NCBI RefSeq assembly: GCF_900128895.1
Contig: NZ_FSQW01000001.1
Coordinates: 1,798,001-1,862,000 of the forward strand
Length of the DNA: 64,000 bases
DNA from: Parasphingorhabdus marina DSM 22363
Lineage (GTDB): Bacteria; Pseudomonadota; Alphaproteobacteria; Sphingomonadales; Sphingomonadaceae
Reading direction: 5' to 3'
In this document: piece after piece, positions 34,280 to 45,180 of the stretch
Numbering within the stretch: the first letter of the stretch is position 1
Layout: each line of letters opens with the position of its first letter
The notes under the pieces: generated by a model
Seen by the model: only the letters and a program-made list of their open reading frames with translations
Told to the model about the DNA's origin: nothing
Databases searched by the model: none
Made by a program: the position numbers and the translations under genes

Positions 34280-34297
34280 ATGGGGGATTTACCCCAT
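34280..34297. promoter_or_regulatory. 18-bp dyad between response regulator and MACPF operon
   Basis: ATGGGGGATTTACCCCAT lies 133 bp upstream of the first operon start (34430) and 104 bp from the response regulator start. The match to the kinase-upstream copy is 16 of 18. A half-site, ATGGGGGAT at 34415-34423, overlaps the ribosome site of the 34430 gene. Confidence 0.72.
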
Positions 34298-34429
34298 GGG
34301 GGTTGGTGACAGCTTTGCGTATCAAACTCTCATCCGAGCCTATCGAATCTGGGCATGGGATGCGGGCAACCCGCCATTGTCGCTGATCTGGATTCGTGTA
34401 CAACATATTGGAATATGGGGGATATAATT

Positions 34430-35350
34430 ATGAAGCATACATGGAAATCAACGGTATTCGCAGGACTGTTTGCCGTCGGCGCGCTTGGCGGAACGACAGC
34501 GGCTCAGGCACAAATACCGGCCTTTCTGCCCAAGGTTGAACAGGTCCAGCCTGGCGAAGCGACCGATGCCGATGGCACATATGTCGTTTCCACTATTAAC
34601 AAGCGGATCACCATCGAACGGGGGCGTGCCTATGTTGTTGATCCCTGGAACCATGCTCTGGTGCTGCGTGTACAGCGCGGCATGGTCACGCTGAAGAATT
34701 TCCGCCAGACGGGCCCAAACCAGTTTGAAGCCGACGACCTGCCGATGATGGGCAAGGTCATATTCGATCGCCAGCCGAACGGGACGCTTCAGGGCGTGGT
34801 TCAGGGTGCCGGGGGAGAAGCCAAATATGCACTGGTCCCGACAGAATATGCCGGGGCTCCAGGGATTGATGATCCGGGGTTGGGAGCTCCACCGCCCGCA
34901 CCGGCAAAGCCGCGTATCTACCGGTTGCACGTCAGCGGTTCCAATTGTGCGGGCAAATCCCTCTTGCGCAAGCGTTATCGCGGGGTTGTCCGGATCAGCG
35001 TGGTCGATCGCGAAGGGGATGTGCTGCTATCCAAAAGCCGGAACTTCAGCGTCCGCTGCACGGACAAAGGACCACGCAGTCAGAACTACCGATATTACAA
35101 AGACGGACCGGGCTCGCTGACCATGACCATCCCTCAGGGCGCGGACGGCTTTTCCGATCTGCGGGTCCGCGGCACGCTCAATGATCCTCTGGGCAGGGTG
35201 GATTTCAACAACAACAAAAGCGACTTGCTGGCCCAGGCCCGCGCGCTTGGTCGGGATCTGAACGTCAATGAGAAGGTGAAAGACAAGCTGAAGCTGGTGA
35301 ATGCCAAGGCGGCGTTGCACTTCACCATCACCATGGAGCGGGTGCAGTGA
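34430..35350 (+). CDS. Exported two-domain protein paralogous to the flanks of the MACPF protein
   Basis: 306 residues from the ATG at 34430 with GGGGGA at 34417-34422. Signal peptide cleaved probably at AQA|QIPAFLP. N-domain (28-145) has GRAYVVDPWNHALVLRV and DDLPMMGKV, closely matched in the MACPF protein by GRAYAVDGWIHALVLSV and DDLPLMGRV. A Pro/Ala linker (about 150-162) leads to a C-domain with Cys173 and Cys210, again matching the C-terminal domain of the MACPF protein, whose cysteines are also 37 residues apart. There is no MACPF core. The stop overlaps the next ATG (TGATG), so stoichiometric co-synthesis is likely. It could be an assembly partner, plug or immunity-type protein; this is inference. 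I do not recognise either domain as a named family. Confidence 0.8.
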   Translation: MKHTWKSTVFAGLFAVGALGGTTAAQAQIPAFLPKVEQVQPGEATDADGTYVVSTINKRITIERGRAYVVDPWNHALVLRVQRGMVTLKNFRQTGPNQFEADDLPMMGKVIFDRQPNGTLQGVVQGAGGEAKYALVPTEYAGAPGIDDPGLGAPPPAPAKPRIYRLHVSGSNCAGKSLLRKRYRGVVRISVVDREGDVLLSKSRNFSVRCTDKGPRSQNYRYYKDGPGSLTMTIPQGADGFSDLRVRGTLNDPLGRVDFNNNKSDLLAQARALGRDLNVNEKVKDKLKLVNAKAALHFTITMERVQ

Positions 35351-38016
35351 TGAAACGGACAGGCCTCCTGGCGCTCGCCGCCACCACCTTGGTGGCCGGT
35401 CCCATGCTTGCACCGGCACAGCCGGTGCACGCCCAGATCCCGGCCTTTCTCCCCAGCAAGGACTCGGTTCCAGCCGGTGATCCAATGGACATAGATGGCG
35501 ACTGGCGGGTCGACACGATCGGCAAGGTCATCCGCATCGATCGCGGCAGGGCCTATGCCGTCGATGGCTGGATCCATGCGCTGGTTCTGAGCGTTCGGCC
35601 CAATATGGTCACGATCCGCAATATCCAGCGGGTCAGCGACGGCGTTTATGTCGGCGATGACCTGCCGCTGATGGGGCGCGTGACGATGCGGGTTGTTTCG
35701 CCCGACCGGATCGAAGCGAGCGTGCCGGGCCTGTTCGGTGCCACGCGCTACAATCTCATCCGGGTTACCGGTGCCGGAAATCCGAAAGTGGATGGACCAC
35801 CCATGTTCGTGGGCACACCGCGTACGGATAGCCCGTCCCAAGCTGGCAATATCGGACAAGGTGACCTGCCTCAACCGGCCTTTGCTTCGCTGTCGCAAGC
35901 GTTTGGCGAGCCGCGACCCGTCACCGAAACTTTCCAGGGTTGCGCGATACCGAAATCCGCACGCCGGAATCTGCTGGCCAAAGCCCCCGATGAAGAACCC
36001 CAGGAACCACGCGACCGGATGACAAACCGGCAATTCGCGCCGGTTGCAGACGACAGCAATGACAAAACCACGCCAGATGCTGGCGACCTGTGCTGGACAC
36101 GGCTTGACGGGGTCTGGGTCGAAAATCGCGATGCCGTGTTCGACACCGCGCGCAATGACGGGCGCCAGTGGGATGTTCAGAACAGCCCGCTCGCCGGCCT
36201 GTTGCATGGCAATTATACCACGCCCGAGACGCTGTTTATCGCCCCCGGGGATAGTGAGAACGAATTGTGGGTGATGTCAGGAACCAATGAGCTGCGCTTC
36301 ACCCGTTTTCTGTCGGAAGACCACAAAACCATTGCCGATCTCATCGGTCAGACCGGCGTGTCGAAAATCTATCGGGCCGAGGGCCGTTCCGTCTTTGGCG
36401 GCGAGCTCACAATCGACTACACCGCCGGCGACCAACTGCGCATCCGTTTCGGTCGCCGCCATTTTCTCCGTCCGCCCACTGCGAAGGACAACGACCTGTC
36501 GATGGATGACGTGTTCGTGATCCAGTATCAGACAGATAATTTCGCCGCCAATCTCAAAGGCTATAATGTCCTGACGCAAGATCCGTTCCTGCTGATGAAC
36601 AATGACATGGGTGAGATATTTGCCCGGCGCGATCGTGACGAATATCGGATCCAGGAAAAATATGCCGTACCGTTCGGGTTCTCTTTGAAAAACGAGCTAT
36701 TGCAAGGGAATGTCTTTCGCAGCACCATCGTTTCGAGCGAGCGCGAGATGCAGGAGGCGACCAGCTCCAGTTTTGGTGTGAATGCCACCATCAGCGCTTC
36801 AGGAGCGGTCAATTCCTTTCTCGCCTTCGTGCCCGGCACCGGCCAGATCGCAGATACGGGCTACAGTGTCGGCTATTCCTCCACTCGTTCGGCTATGCAG
36901 ACGATGCGCCAGAATCAATCGGTGGCGCAGGTGGTCGGCTACTCGCGGGCGAAAAGCTACGCGATACTGGTGGATCATGCGCAAACCAGGCTTTCGGCTG
37001 ATTTCCTGACGGCAGTCGGGGATGCGCAGATTGAAGGCGGTTACCGCGAACTGATCGACCGGTTCGGGACCCACTACGCCTATGCCGTGACCTATGGCGC
37101 GAGCGCAAAAATGACGCGCGACATCACGAATGAGGCGTTTTCCGAAACGCTTTCCGAAACCGAAGGCGACCGGCTGGAAGGGGAAGCGCGCCTGCTGGGC
37201 AGTTCCATTGGCGGTTTCACCGAAGGCATGCGCACTGGTGTGAACGGCTCAGGCCGTTCCATTGGCAATGAAGGCGGCCGGTTTGTCGCCGTCGGCGGCA
37301 ACGGTTCCTGGGATTCCTCCGGCTATTCGCGGGGCGACCGGGTGGCGCCGATCCTGCTGGATCTGCGTCCGCTGGACGAATTGCTCAATCCGATCAATTT
37401 CCCGGATCAGCCTGACGTGTATACACGGGTGCGCGCCGAACTGGGACAGGCCATCAACCGCTATCTGGCCAGTCAGGCCCGGCCTCTTTCCAATGATCGC
37501 CTGATTTCCCGCGTCACATACACCGCGCCGCCACCCGAACCGGAGCCGGAACCCGGACCGCAAATCGAGGAATGGCATGTCTATGTCCCTCAGATCAATT
37601 GTCGCAAGGTTGGCGTGGGGACAACCAATGAAGTCGTCGGGACGATCCGGATCACCAGTGCCGGCGGGACGCCTAATGGCTTTGCCCAGAGCAAGGAACT
37701 GCGCACCGATTGCGAGCGTGGTGGCAATGGTGCGAAGAAGAATTACAGCTACCGCGCTTCGGACAATGAACCGGGCCTGATGATCCTGCGCGGCACTCGG
37801 GACCAAATCCGCCGCTATCAGCTGAAATTCAATTTCAGCTGGAAATATCGCGGGGTGACCAACGGCAAGAACCGCACATCGAGCCGCACGCTTGCCAGCA
37901 CACCAATGCAGGGTGGGGGGCTGGAGATCGACAAGTCTCACACCACGACCTGGACGGTAAGTCCGAAGCGTCGTCCGGAGGTGAAGCTGAAACTCCGTGT
38001 GAAACGTATCAAGTGA
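35350..38016 (+). CDS. Exported MACPF/perforin-domain protein
   Basis: 888 residues. Signal peptide with cleavage near VHA|QIPAFLP. N-domain 29-145 shared with the preceding gene; a variable linker and a beta-rich section to about 400; then the MACPF core, with Tyr565, FGTHY at 572-576 (YRELIDRFGTHYAYAVTYGA) and the later GGRFVAVGGNGS region. A PEPEPEPGP linker near 725-735 is followed by a C-domain with Cys751 and Cys788. MACPF proteins oligomerise into rings and insert beta-hairpins into target membranes; bacterial members include toxins and interbacterial or predation factors. The start could also be GTG 35347. The MACPF assignment rests on the signature motif and its surroundings. Confidence 0.85.
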   Translation: MKRTGLLALAATTLVAGPMLAPAQPVHAQIPAFLPSKDSVPAGDPMDIDGDWRVDTIGKVIRIDRGRAYAVDGWIHALVLSVRPNMVTIRNIQRVSDGVYVGDDLPLMGRVTMRVVSPDRIEASVPGLFGATRYNLIRVTGAGNPKVDGPPMFVGTPRTDSPSQAGNIGQGDLPQPAFASLSQAFGEPRPVTETFQGCAIPKSARRNLLAKAPDEEPQEPRDRMTNRQFAPVADDSNDKTTPDAGDLCWTRLDGVWVENRDAVFDTARNDGRQWDVQNSPLAGLLHGNYTTPETLFIAPGDSENELWVMSGTNELRFTRFLSEDHKTIADLIGQTGVSKIYRAEGRSVFGGELTIDYTAGDQLRIRFGRRHFLRPPTAKDNDLSMDDVFVIQYQTDNFAANLKGYNVLTQDPFLLMNNDMGEIFARRDRDEYRIQEKYAVPFGFSLKNELLQGNVFRSTIVSSEREMQEATSSSFGVNATISASGAVNSFLAFVPGTGQIADTGYSVGYSSTRSAMQTMRQNQSVAQVVGYSRAKSYAILVDHAQTRLSADFLTAVGDAQIEGGYRELIDRFGTHYAYAVTYGASAKMTRDITNEAFSETLSETEGDRLEGEARLLGSSIGGFTEGMRTGVNGSGRSIGNEGGRFVAVGGNGSWDSSGYSRGDRVAPILLDLRPLDELLNPINFPDQPDVYTRVRAELGQAINRYLASQARPLSNDRLISRVTYTAPPPEPEPEPGPQIEEWHVYVPQINCRKVGVGTTNEVVGTIRITSAGGTPNGFAQSKELRTDCERGGNGAKKNYSYRASDNEPGLMILRGTRDQIRRYQLKFNFSWKYRGVTNGKNRTSSRTLASTPMQGGGLEIDKSHTTTWTVSPKRRPEVKLKLRVKRIK

Positions 38017-38035
38017 CTGACAGAGGAGTGAACCA

Positions 38036-38716
38036 ATGAAAAAATCCATATCAGCTGCGATCATCGCTTTCGGACTGGCAACATCGCCGACCATGGTTGC
38101 GGCACAGGACTACACGCCCGACGTCATCGAATTGACCGAAACCGGGCCCTTTGCATTCGAACCTGCTGCGCAGCTTGATCTGTCGGGCGGCGGCGCTGTG
38201 GAATTCTGGATCGCGACCGGCTGGATGCAGGACCCGGGTTATGATCCGCCGGTTCTGATCAACATCGGGGGTGAAGGCATATCCTATCTGATATCGGTCA
38301 TGCGTGAGCGGGACGGACTGGTATTCGCAAATGCCGACGACGAAGATGTGTTTCTTGTCGATCTGAGTGATGGCAACCTCCATCACGTCGCGATCAATGT
38401 CATGGATGACGGGATTGAAGTCTATGTCGATGGCGTGGTGATCGGCACCAGTGATCTCCGGCCACTCTCTCTGCCTTCGTCCGGACTCTATGTCGGGGGT
38501 CTGGGCCTCGAGGATGCTGGCAAGTTTACGGGCGCGATCGGTCAGCTGCGGTTCTGGAAAGAGCCCTTGCGGGAACAGGACATCGTGGCGTTCCGCATGC
38601 GCGATGTCCTCGATCCCGACGCGGGTGATCATCCCGATGCCGAGCATCTGTCGGCAATGAGTGATTTTTCCACCGGCCAGATGATGCTGGTGGAATCTGT
38701 GGGAGACGCCCAATGA
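38036..38716 (+). CDS. Exported LamG/concanavalin-A-like domain protein
   Basis: 226 residues with AGGAG upstream. Signal peptide (MKKSISAAIIAFGLATSPTMVAAQ). The mature chain shows the LamG/laminin-G-like jelly-roll pattern: GGAVEFWIATGW, DGNLHHVAINVMDDGIEVYVDGVVIG, LYVGGLGLEDAGKFTGAIGQLRFWKEPLREQDI. Such domains bind glycans or proteins, often with calcium. Directly after the MACPF gene (19 bp), it may provide target binding for the pore protein (inference). The stop overlaps the next start by ATGA. Confidence 0.82.
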   Translation: MKKSISAAIIAFGLATSPTMVAAQDYTPDVIELTETGPFAFEPAAQLDLSGGGAVEFWIATGWMQDPGYDPPVLINIGGEGISYLISVMRERDGLVFANADDEDVFLVDLSDGNLHHVAINVMDDGIEVYVDGVVIGTSDLRPLSLPSSGLYVGGLGLEDAGKFTGAIGQLRFWKEPLREQDIVAFRMRDVLDPDAGDHPDAEHLSAMSDFSTGQMMLVESVGDAQ

Positions 38717-39489
38717 AAGCCTCAGCATTCCTTTGTACCGGAGCAGTCTTGGCGCTCGCCACCAGCGGCCTCGCGCCAGTTCCCCACATGACTTCCGCTG
38801 GATATGCCGCGGGTCTGTCGCAACCGGGTGGAGCCCCGGGGCCAAAAAAGCGTGGAACGCGCGCAAAGAGCAAAAAGGCTGCAGCAGGCAAGGTGTCCGC
38901 TTCCAAAAAGCAGGGCAACCGGAGCAAGAAGTCTTCGCGCAGCCGTTCCGGCAGAAATGCGAAGAGTGGTGTAACAACGGGCGCTACCGCATCGGCACCG
39001 GTCGCTTCGGGACGACCAGGTCAGAGCACATCGCGAACCGGAGCGGATCGCCGTGTGAGCATGACCGCTGTCTCCGGTGTTCCCATCGCCACCCCGTCGG
39101 CCCAGGCAAATACGGGTCCGGGACAGCGCGCCAGTCTTGATGTCAACACGCCACCGCGCTCGCCCCGGTCACGGACGGTTCGTCAGACATCACCAGCCCA
39201 GCGCGGGGCAAACAGCCGGAAACGGACAAATCGGATTGCCAATGGCTATGTCGCAAAGGCCGCCGTCCGGCCATCTCGTCTCAACGGTACAGGAAAAGTG
39301 ACCTTCAACAATACCCCGCAAGTTGCAGTTTTTGACGGCGCACGGCCGGCCAACCAGATCCAGCGACCCACGCCCCGGGATTCGGGCGTGTCATCGGTCA
39401 TCACCCGGCAGCCGATGGAGGCACGCACCAAGGGCCGCGTCAGGACGTTTTTCGGCAAGCTTCAAAAGGCTCTGACCTTCCGCAGGTGA
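38713..39489 (+). CDS. Exported highly basic low-complexity protein
   Basis: 258 residues, starting within the LamG gene (ATGA overlap). An N-terminal hydrophobic segment (MKASAFLCTGAVLALATSGLA) probably directs export. Residues about 40-85 are very rich in Lys, Arg, Ser and Gly (PKKRGTRAKSKKAAAGK, SKKSSRSRSGRNAKSG), and the rest is Arg/Ser/Thr/Pro-rich without globular pattern until a short amphipathic C-terminus RTFFGKLQKALTFRR. No family recognised. A cationic exported protein could bind lipopolysaccharide, anionic membranes or DNA, or be an antimicrobial partner of the MACPF protein; this is inference. Confidence 0.7.
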   Translation: MKASAFLCTGAVLALATSGLAPVPHMTSAGYAAGLSQPGGAPGPKKRGTRAKSKKAAAGKVSASKKQGNRSKKSSRSRSGRNAKSGVTTGATASAPVASGRPGQSTSRTGADRRVSMTAVSGVPIATPSAQANTGPGQRASLDVNTPPRSPRSRTVRQTSPAQRGANSRKRTNRIANGYVAKAAVRPSRLNGTGKVTFNNTPQVAVFDGARPANQIQRPTPRDSGVSSVITRQPMEARTKGRVRTFFGKLQKALTFRR

Positions 39490-39567
39490 GGGCGCCCGGC
39501 TGGGAACGGTCCTTGCTTGCAGCAAGCCAAATGTTTGTCGAATCTGGAGCGAGGCCCCAAAAGACCT

Positions 39568-41673
<2,106 letters not shown>

Positions 41674-41776
41674 CTACCATCATTCAATCTGGCCCGATTG
41701 CCGTAGCAGGGGGTTGCAATATCCCGCTTCCGTCATAACCTGAGATCGTGGCTATTCCGCCAGTGGATTCGCAGAT

Positions 41777-43435
41777 ATGGCAGTACCTCCCCCGGACGTT
41801 AACTTCACTTTTTCCGAAGCCCAGCTCGACGAGCTCAAGGCCTATGGCGAGATTCATCACCATGACGAAGGCACGGTTCTCGTTCGCGAAGGCGACCGGG
41901 ATGTGGATTGTCTGGTCACGCTGTCGGGCCATACCGATATTATTGCAGAGACCCATGAAGGCCAGAAGCGGCTGGGCTGGATGGAGGCCGGACAGTTTGC
42001 CGGGGATATCACGGTCCTGACGGGGCAGGCTTCACTGGTCGAGGTCCGGATGGGGCAGGGCGGTGAAGTCCTCCACATTCCGCATGACAATTTCCGCCGG
42101 ATCCTGGTCGAGAATTCCGCTCTGTCCGATGTTTTTGTGCGCACCTTCACCGCTCGCCGCCAATTTGGTCACGAGTCCGGTTTCGGTGCGGTCGTCGTCA
42201 TTGGCAGCAGCTATGACCGCGACGTGTTCGCGGTGCGCAACCTGCTCTCGGTTCACGGCGTCCCCCATATCTGGCTCGATCCGGACAGCGAGCAGCTCGC
42301 CGAACAGGTGATGCGCGCCCGTGGCCTGGGATCGGGCGATTTGCCTGCTGTCGTCCATGGTTCAGCGCTGGTCTTAAAGCAGCCGACACTGACCGATATT
42401 TCAGAAGCCTTCGGTCTGGACCTCTTGCCGGACGGCGCTTGCGCCGACCTCATCGTCGTCGGCGCGGGGCCTGGCGGTCTGGCGTCGTCGGTTTATGCGG
42501 CTTCGGAGGGGCTGTCCGTGCTGACGCTCGATATCCGGGGCCCCGGAGGACAGGCAGGGACATCCTCCAAAATCGAAAATTATCTGGGGTTCCCGATGGG
42601 TGTTTCCGGTCAGGAGCTCGCCGACCGGGCTTCCATTCAGGCGCAAAAATTCGGTGCCCGGATTGCGGCGCCAGTCAAAGTCGTCTCGCTGGAACGCGAC
42701 GATGACAAATACCGGCTGAGCCTGGAAGACGGCCGCAAACTCAGCAGCCGGGCTGTGGTGATTGCCACGGGTGCGCAATATCGCAAGCTGCCCTTGCCCA
42801 AATTGCAGGAGTTTGAAGGCCGCGGCATCTATTATGGCGCCACGGCGATGGAGTCGCAATTGTGCCGTCAGCAGGAAGTCGCAGTCGTTGGTGCCGGCAA
42901 TTCGGCCGGGCAAGGCGCGGTTTTCCTCGCGAGGTCGGCAAAGGCGGTCCATTTGCTGTACCGGCGAGAGGATATTCGCGAAACCATGTCCGAATATCTG
43001 GTACGGCGGCTCGAAGAGACCGAGAATATCTTTCTCCATCCCGCCAGCGAAATATCCGCTTTGCACGGTGATGACCGCCTGACAGCCATCGACATGAAAA
43101 CGGCAGATGGTACCCAGCGGCTTGATACACCGTTTGTGTTCCTGTTCATCGGCGCGGCCCCATTTACCGAATGGCTGCCCAGGGACATGAGCTGTTCGGA
43201 ATCCGGCTTTGTCAAAACCGGATCCGATCTGGAGAATATAGATCTGGTGAAAGCCGGCTGGCCACTGGAACGGATGCCGACCCGTTTTGAAACGTCCTGG
43301 CCCCGCATCTATGCGGTGGGGGACGCGCGGATCGGATCGGTCAAGCGGGTGGCGTCAGCGGTGGGAGAAGGGTCCGTGGTGGTCAGCGATGTTCACGCGG
43401 CCCTCTCGGAATTGCACTCGGACAGTTTGCCTTAG
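41777..43435 (+). CDS. Cyclic-nucleotide-binding domain fused to a thioredoxin-reductase-like flavoprotein
   Basis: 552 residues. Residues 10-135 are a cNMP-binding (CAP-family) domain (HHHDEGTVLVREGDRDVDCLVTLSG, GQFAGDITVLTGQASLVEVRM). A thioredoxin-like stretch (136-215, VVVIGSSYDRDVFAVRNLLSVHGVPHIWLD) follows, then a TrxB-like FAD/NAD module (ADLIVVGAGPGGLASSVYAASEGLSVLTLD, GGQAGTSSKIENYLGFP, VAVVGAGNSAGQGAVFLARSAK). The usual CxxC redox pair of thioredoxin reductase is replaced by YYGATAMESQLC. Seen: no CxxC. Inference: it does not reduce thioredoxin and may act as a redox-sensing or peroxide-linked flavoprotein controlled by cNMP. Ribosome site weak. Confidence 0.85.
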   Translation: MAVPPPDVNFTFSEAQLDELKAYGEIHHHDEGTVLVREGDRDVDCLVTLSGHTDIIAETHEGQKRLGWMEAGQFAGDITVLTGQASLVEVRMGQGGEVLHIPHDNFRRILVENSALSDVFVRTFTARRQFGHESGFGAVVVIGSSYDRDVFAVRNLLSVHGVPHIWLDPDSEQLAEQVMRARGLGSGDLPAVVHGSALVLKQPTLTDISEAFGLDLLPDGACADLIVVGAGPGGLASSVYAASEGLSVLTLDIRGPGGQAGTSSKIENYLGFPMGVSGQELADRASIQAQKFGARIAAPVKVVSLERDDDKYRLSLEDGRKLSSRAVVIATGAQYRKLPLPKLQEFEGRGIYYGATAMESQLCRQQEVAVVGAGNSAGQGAVFLARSAKAVHLLYRREDIRETMSEYLVRRLEETENIFLHPASEISALHGDDRLTAIDMKTADGTQRLDTPFVFLFIGAAPFTEWLPRDMSCSESGFVKTGSDLENIDLVKAGWPLERMPTRFETSWPRIYAVGDARIGSVKRVASAVGEGSVVVSDVHAALSELHSDSLP

Positions 43436-43455
43436 CCAATGAGCACGGAAAAGCG

Positions 43456-44646
43456 TCAATCGAGACCCGTCTCTTTCAGGGCCGTCACAAAGCCGGGCAA
43501 GTCGGCCAGTGACAGTCCGGACATGTTGATCCTCCCGGTTCCCGGCATGTGAATGGCATGCTCATCGGCCAGTCTGGAAGTTTGATCTTCGCTCAGCGCA
43601 AAGGTCGTGAACAGCCCGGTCTGGGTCGCAACATATCCGATGTCGAGCGACTGTTCTTCCGCTTCGGCAACCAGAGCCGTGCGGATTTCTCCCACGCGTT
43701 CGCGCATCTGTTGCAATTCCGTGGCCCATTGTTCCGTGAGTCCCGCATCGGACAGGATGATCCGTACCAGTTCGGCACCATGAGCCGGCGGATTGGAAAA
43801 ATTCACCCGGGCCAGCGTTTGCAATGCTCCGGTTGTGGCAGTTGCCTGGGCGCTGTTTTCGCAAAGCACCAGCAAGATACCCGTTCTTTCCCGATAGAGC
43901 CCGAAACTTTTGGAACAGGAAGCGGCAATTAGCATTTCCGGCAAGCGTTCGGCCATCATGCGAACACCGGTCGCATCCTCGTGACTGCCTTGGCCAAATC
44001 CCTGATAGGCGAAGTCAAATAGCGGGACGAGTGACCGGGCTTCCACGAGATTCGTCAGGGCTGCCCACTGACTCTGATCGAGATCGGCGCCGGTCGGGTT
44101 GTGGCAGACGCCGTGCAACAGCACCACATCCCCGGCCTTTGCCTCGCCAAGCGCTGACATCATCCTGTCAAATTGCAGCGACTGTGTTGCCAGGTCGAAA
44201 TAGTCATAGGTCCTGATCTCAAACCTGTGGTGTTGCAGCATCGGGATATGATTGGGCCAGGTCGGTGTGCCAACCCAGACAACGGGCGCATTTCCGGCCT
44301 TTTTCAATAGAGCCATGGCCTGATGCAGGGATCCCGTTCCACCAGGGCATTGAGCCGCAGCTACGCGGTGGTCGGCAAGGGCAGGGGCATCGTTTCCGAG
44401 TACCATCTGCCGCATCAAACGCACGAAGTCCTTGTCCCCATCGGCGGGCAAATAGGCCTTGGACATTTGTTGTTCCAGCAGTTTCGCCTCAGCCTGCTTG
44501 ATGGTTTGCAATATGGAGGCGTTTCCATCTGCGTCGCGATAGACTCCGACGCCAAGGTCCAGTTTGTGTTCGCGCGGATCTGCACGAAATCGCTGGGAAA
44601 CGAGCATGAGCGCATCAGGCTTCAACAGCGGGAGATTTTGAAACAT
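43456..44646 (-). CDS. Aromatic amino acid / aspartate aminotransferase (class I)
   Basis: 396 residues with the AspC/TyrB family pattern: LDLGVGVYRDADGN, QCPGGTGSLHQAM, HGVCHNPTGADLDQSQW, PLFDFAYQGFGQGSHEDA and the PLP lysine in ASCSKSFGLYRERTG. It exchanges amino groups between aromatic or acidic amino acids and 2-oxoacids in the cytosol. Aspartate and tyrosine forms cannot be separated by eye. It converges with the cNMP-flavoprotein gene, 20 bp apart. The ribosome site GGAGG lies about 25 bp upstream of the ATG, so translation start is not strongly marked. Confidence 0.9.
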   Translation of the reverse strand: MFQNLPLLKPDALMLVSQRFRADPREHKLDLGVGVYRDADGNASILQTIKQAEAKLLEQQMSKAYLPADGDKDFVRLMRQMVLGNDAPALADHRVAAAQCPGGTGSLHQAMALLKKAGNAPVVWVGTPTWPNHIPMLQHHRFEIRTYDYFDLATQSLQFDRMMSALGEAKAGDVVLLHGVCHNPTGADLDQSQWAALTNLVEARSLVPLFDFAYQGFGQGSHEDATGVRMMAERLPEMLIAASCSKSFGLYRERTGILLVLCENSAQATATTGALQTLARVNFSNPPAHGAELVRIILSDAGLTEQWATELQQMRERVGEIRTALVAEAEEQSLDIGYVATQTGLFTTFALSEDQTSRLADEHAIHMPGTGRINMSGLSLADLPGFVTALKETGLD

Positions 44647-44767
44647 TGTGTTTTCGCCTGACTGGAGGGAGGCATTGGACTTTGACTATCTGGCTGGCAG
44701 GGCAATGGCAATTGCGAGAGTGAATGACCTTGTCTGTTTCAGCGGTGTCGACCTCGAATAGCGTTTG

Positions 44768-45016
44768 TCAGATACACCATTCCCATTCCTGATCCGGCGT
44801 TTGGGCCGCCGGGTTTCTGACCCGGTTCGTGACCATCCGGTCATAGAGTTTCCGCACCAGATTGCTTCCCGTGCGCTCGAACAGGAACGGAAAAATTCCA
44901 TGCAACAGACAGGCAAAACCCGTGATGATCATGGGTATGCCGAAGCTGGATGCCATGACAAAATGTTCGGAATAGGTTTCGCCGACAGAGCGGGGATGTT
45001 CAGTGAAAAGCTTCAT
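44768..45016 (-). CDS. DUF6356-like small membrane protein
   Basis: 82 residues from the ATG at 45016 with AGGACATTCTC upstream. MKLFTEHPRSVGETYSEHFVMASSFG is followed by one hydrophobic segment (GIPMIITGFACLLHGIFPFLF) and a basic helix ERTGSNLVRKLYDRMVTNR. This pattern is common in sphingomonads and rhizobia as DUF6356. Function unknown. A longer frame reaches 45073 but its extra residues are not conserved-looking. Confidence 0.75.
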   Translation of the reverse strand: MKLFTEHPRSVGETYSEHFVMASSFGIPMIITGFACLLHGIFPFLFERTGSNLVRKLYDRMVTNRVRNPAAQTPDQEWEWCI

Positions 45017-45180
45017 GAGAATGTCCTGTAGTGAAAATTTTCTCAAAAATACCCCGTTCAATCCGAAAATCATTGTCAGAGGTTCGGAGGTTTGTTGAAA
45101 AAGTCAAAAAATATTTGACCATAGGGCGCAAAAAGGAAAATAATTTTTCGCAACTTGCCCAAGATGTCCTTCCCGCCTGG

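Noticed and set aside
39490-39567. Terminator after the basic-protein gene
   Set aside because: Only short dyads (CTTGC-TTGCA-GCAAG, GAGG/CCTC) without a T-run are visible.
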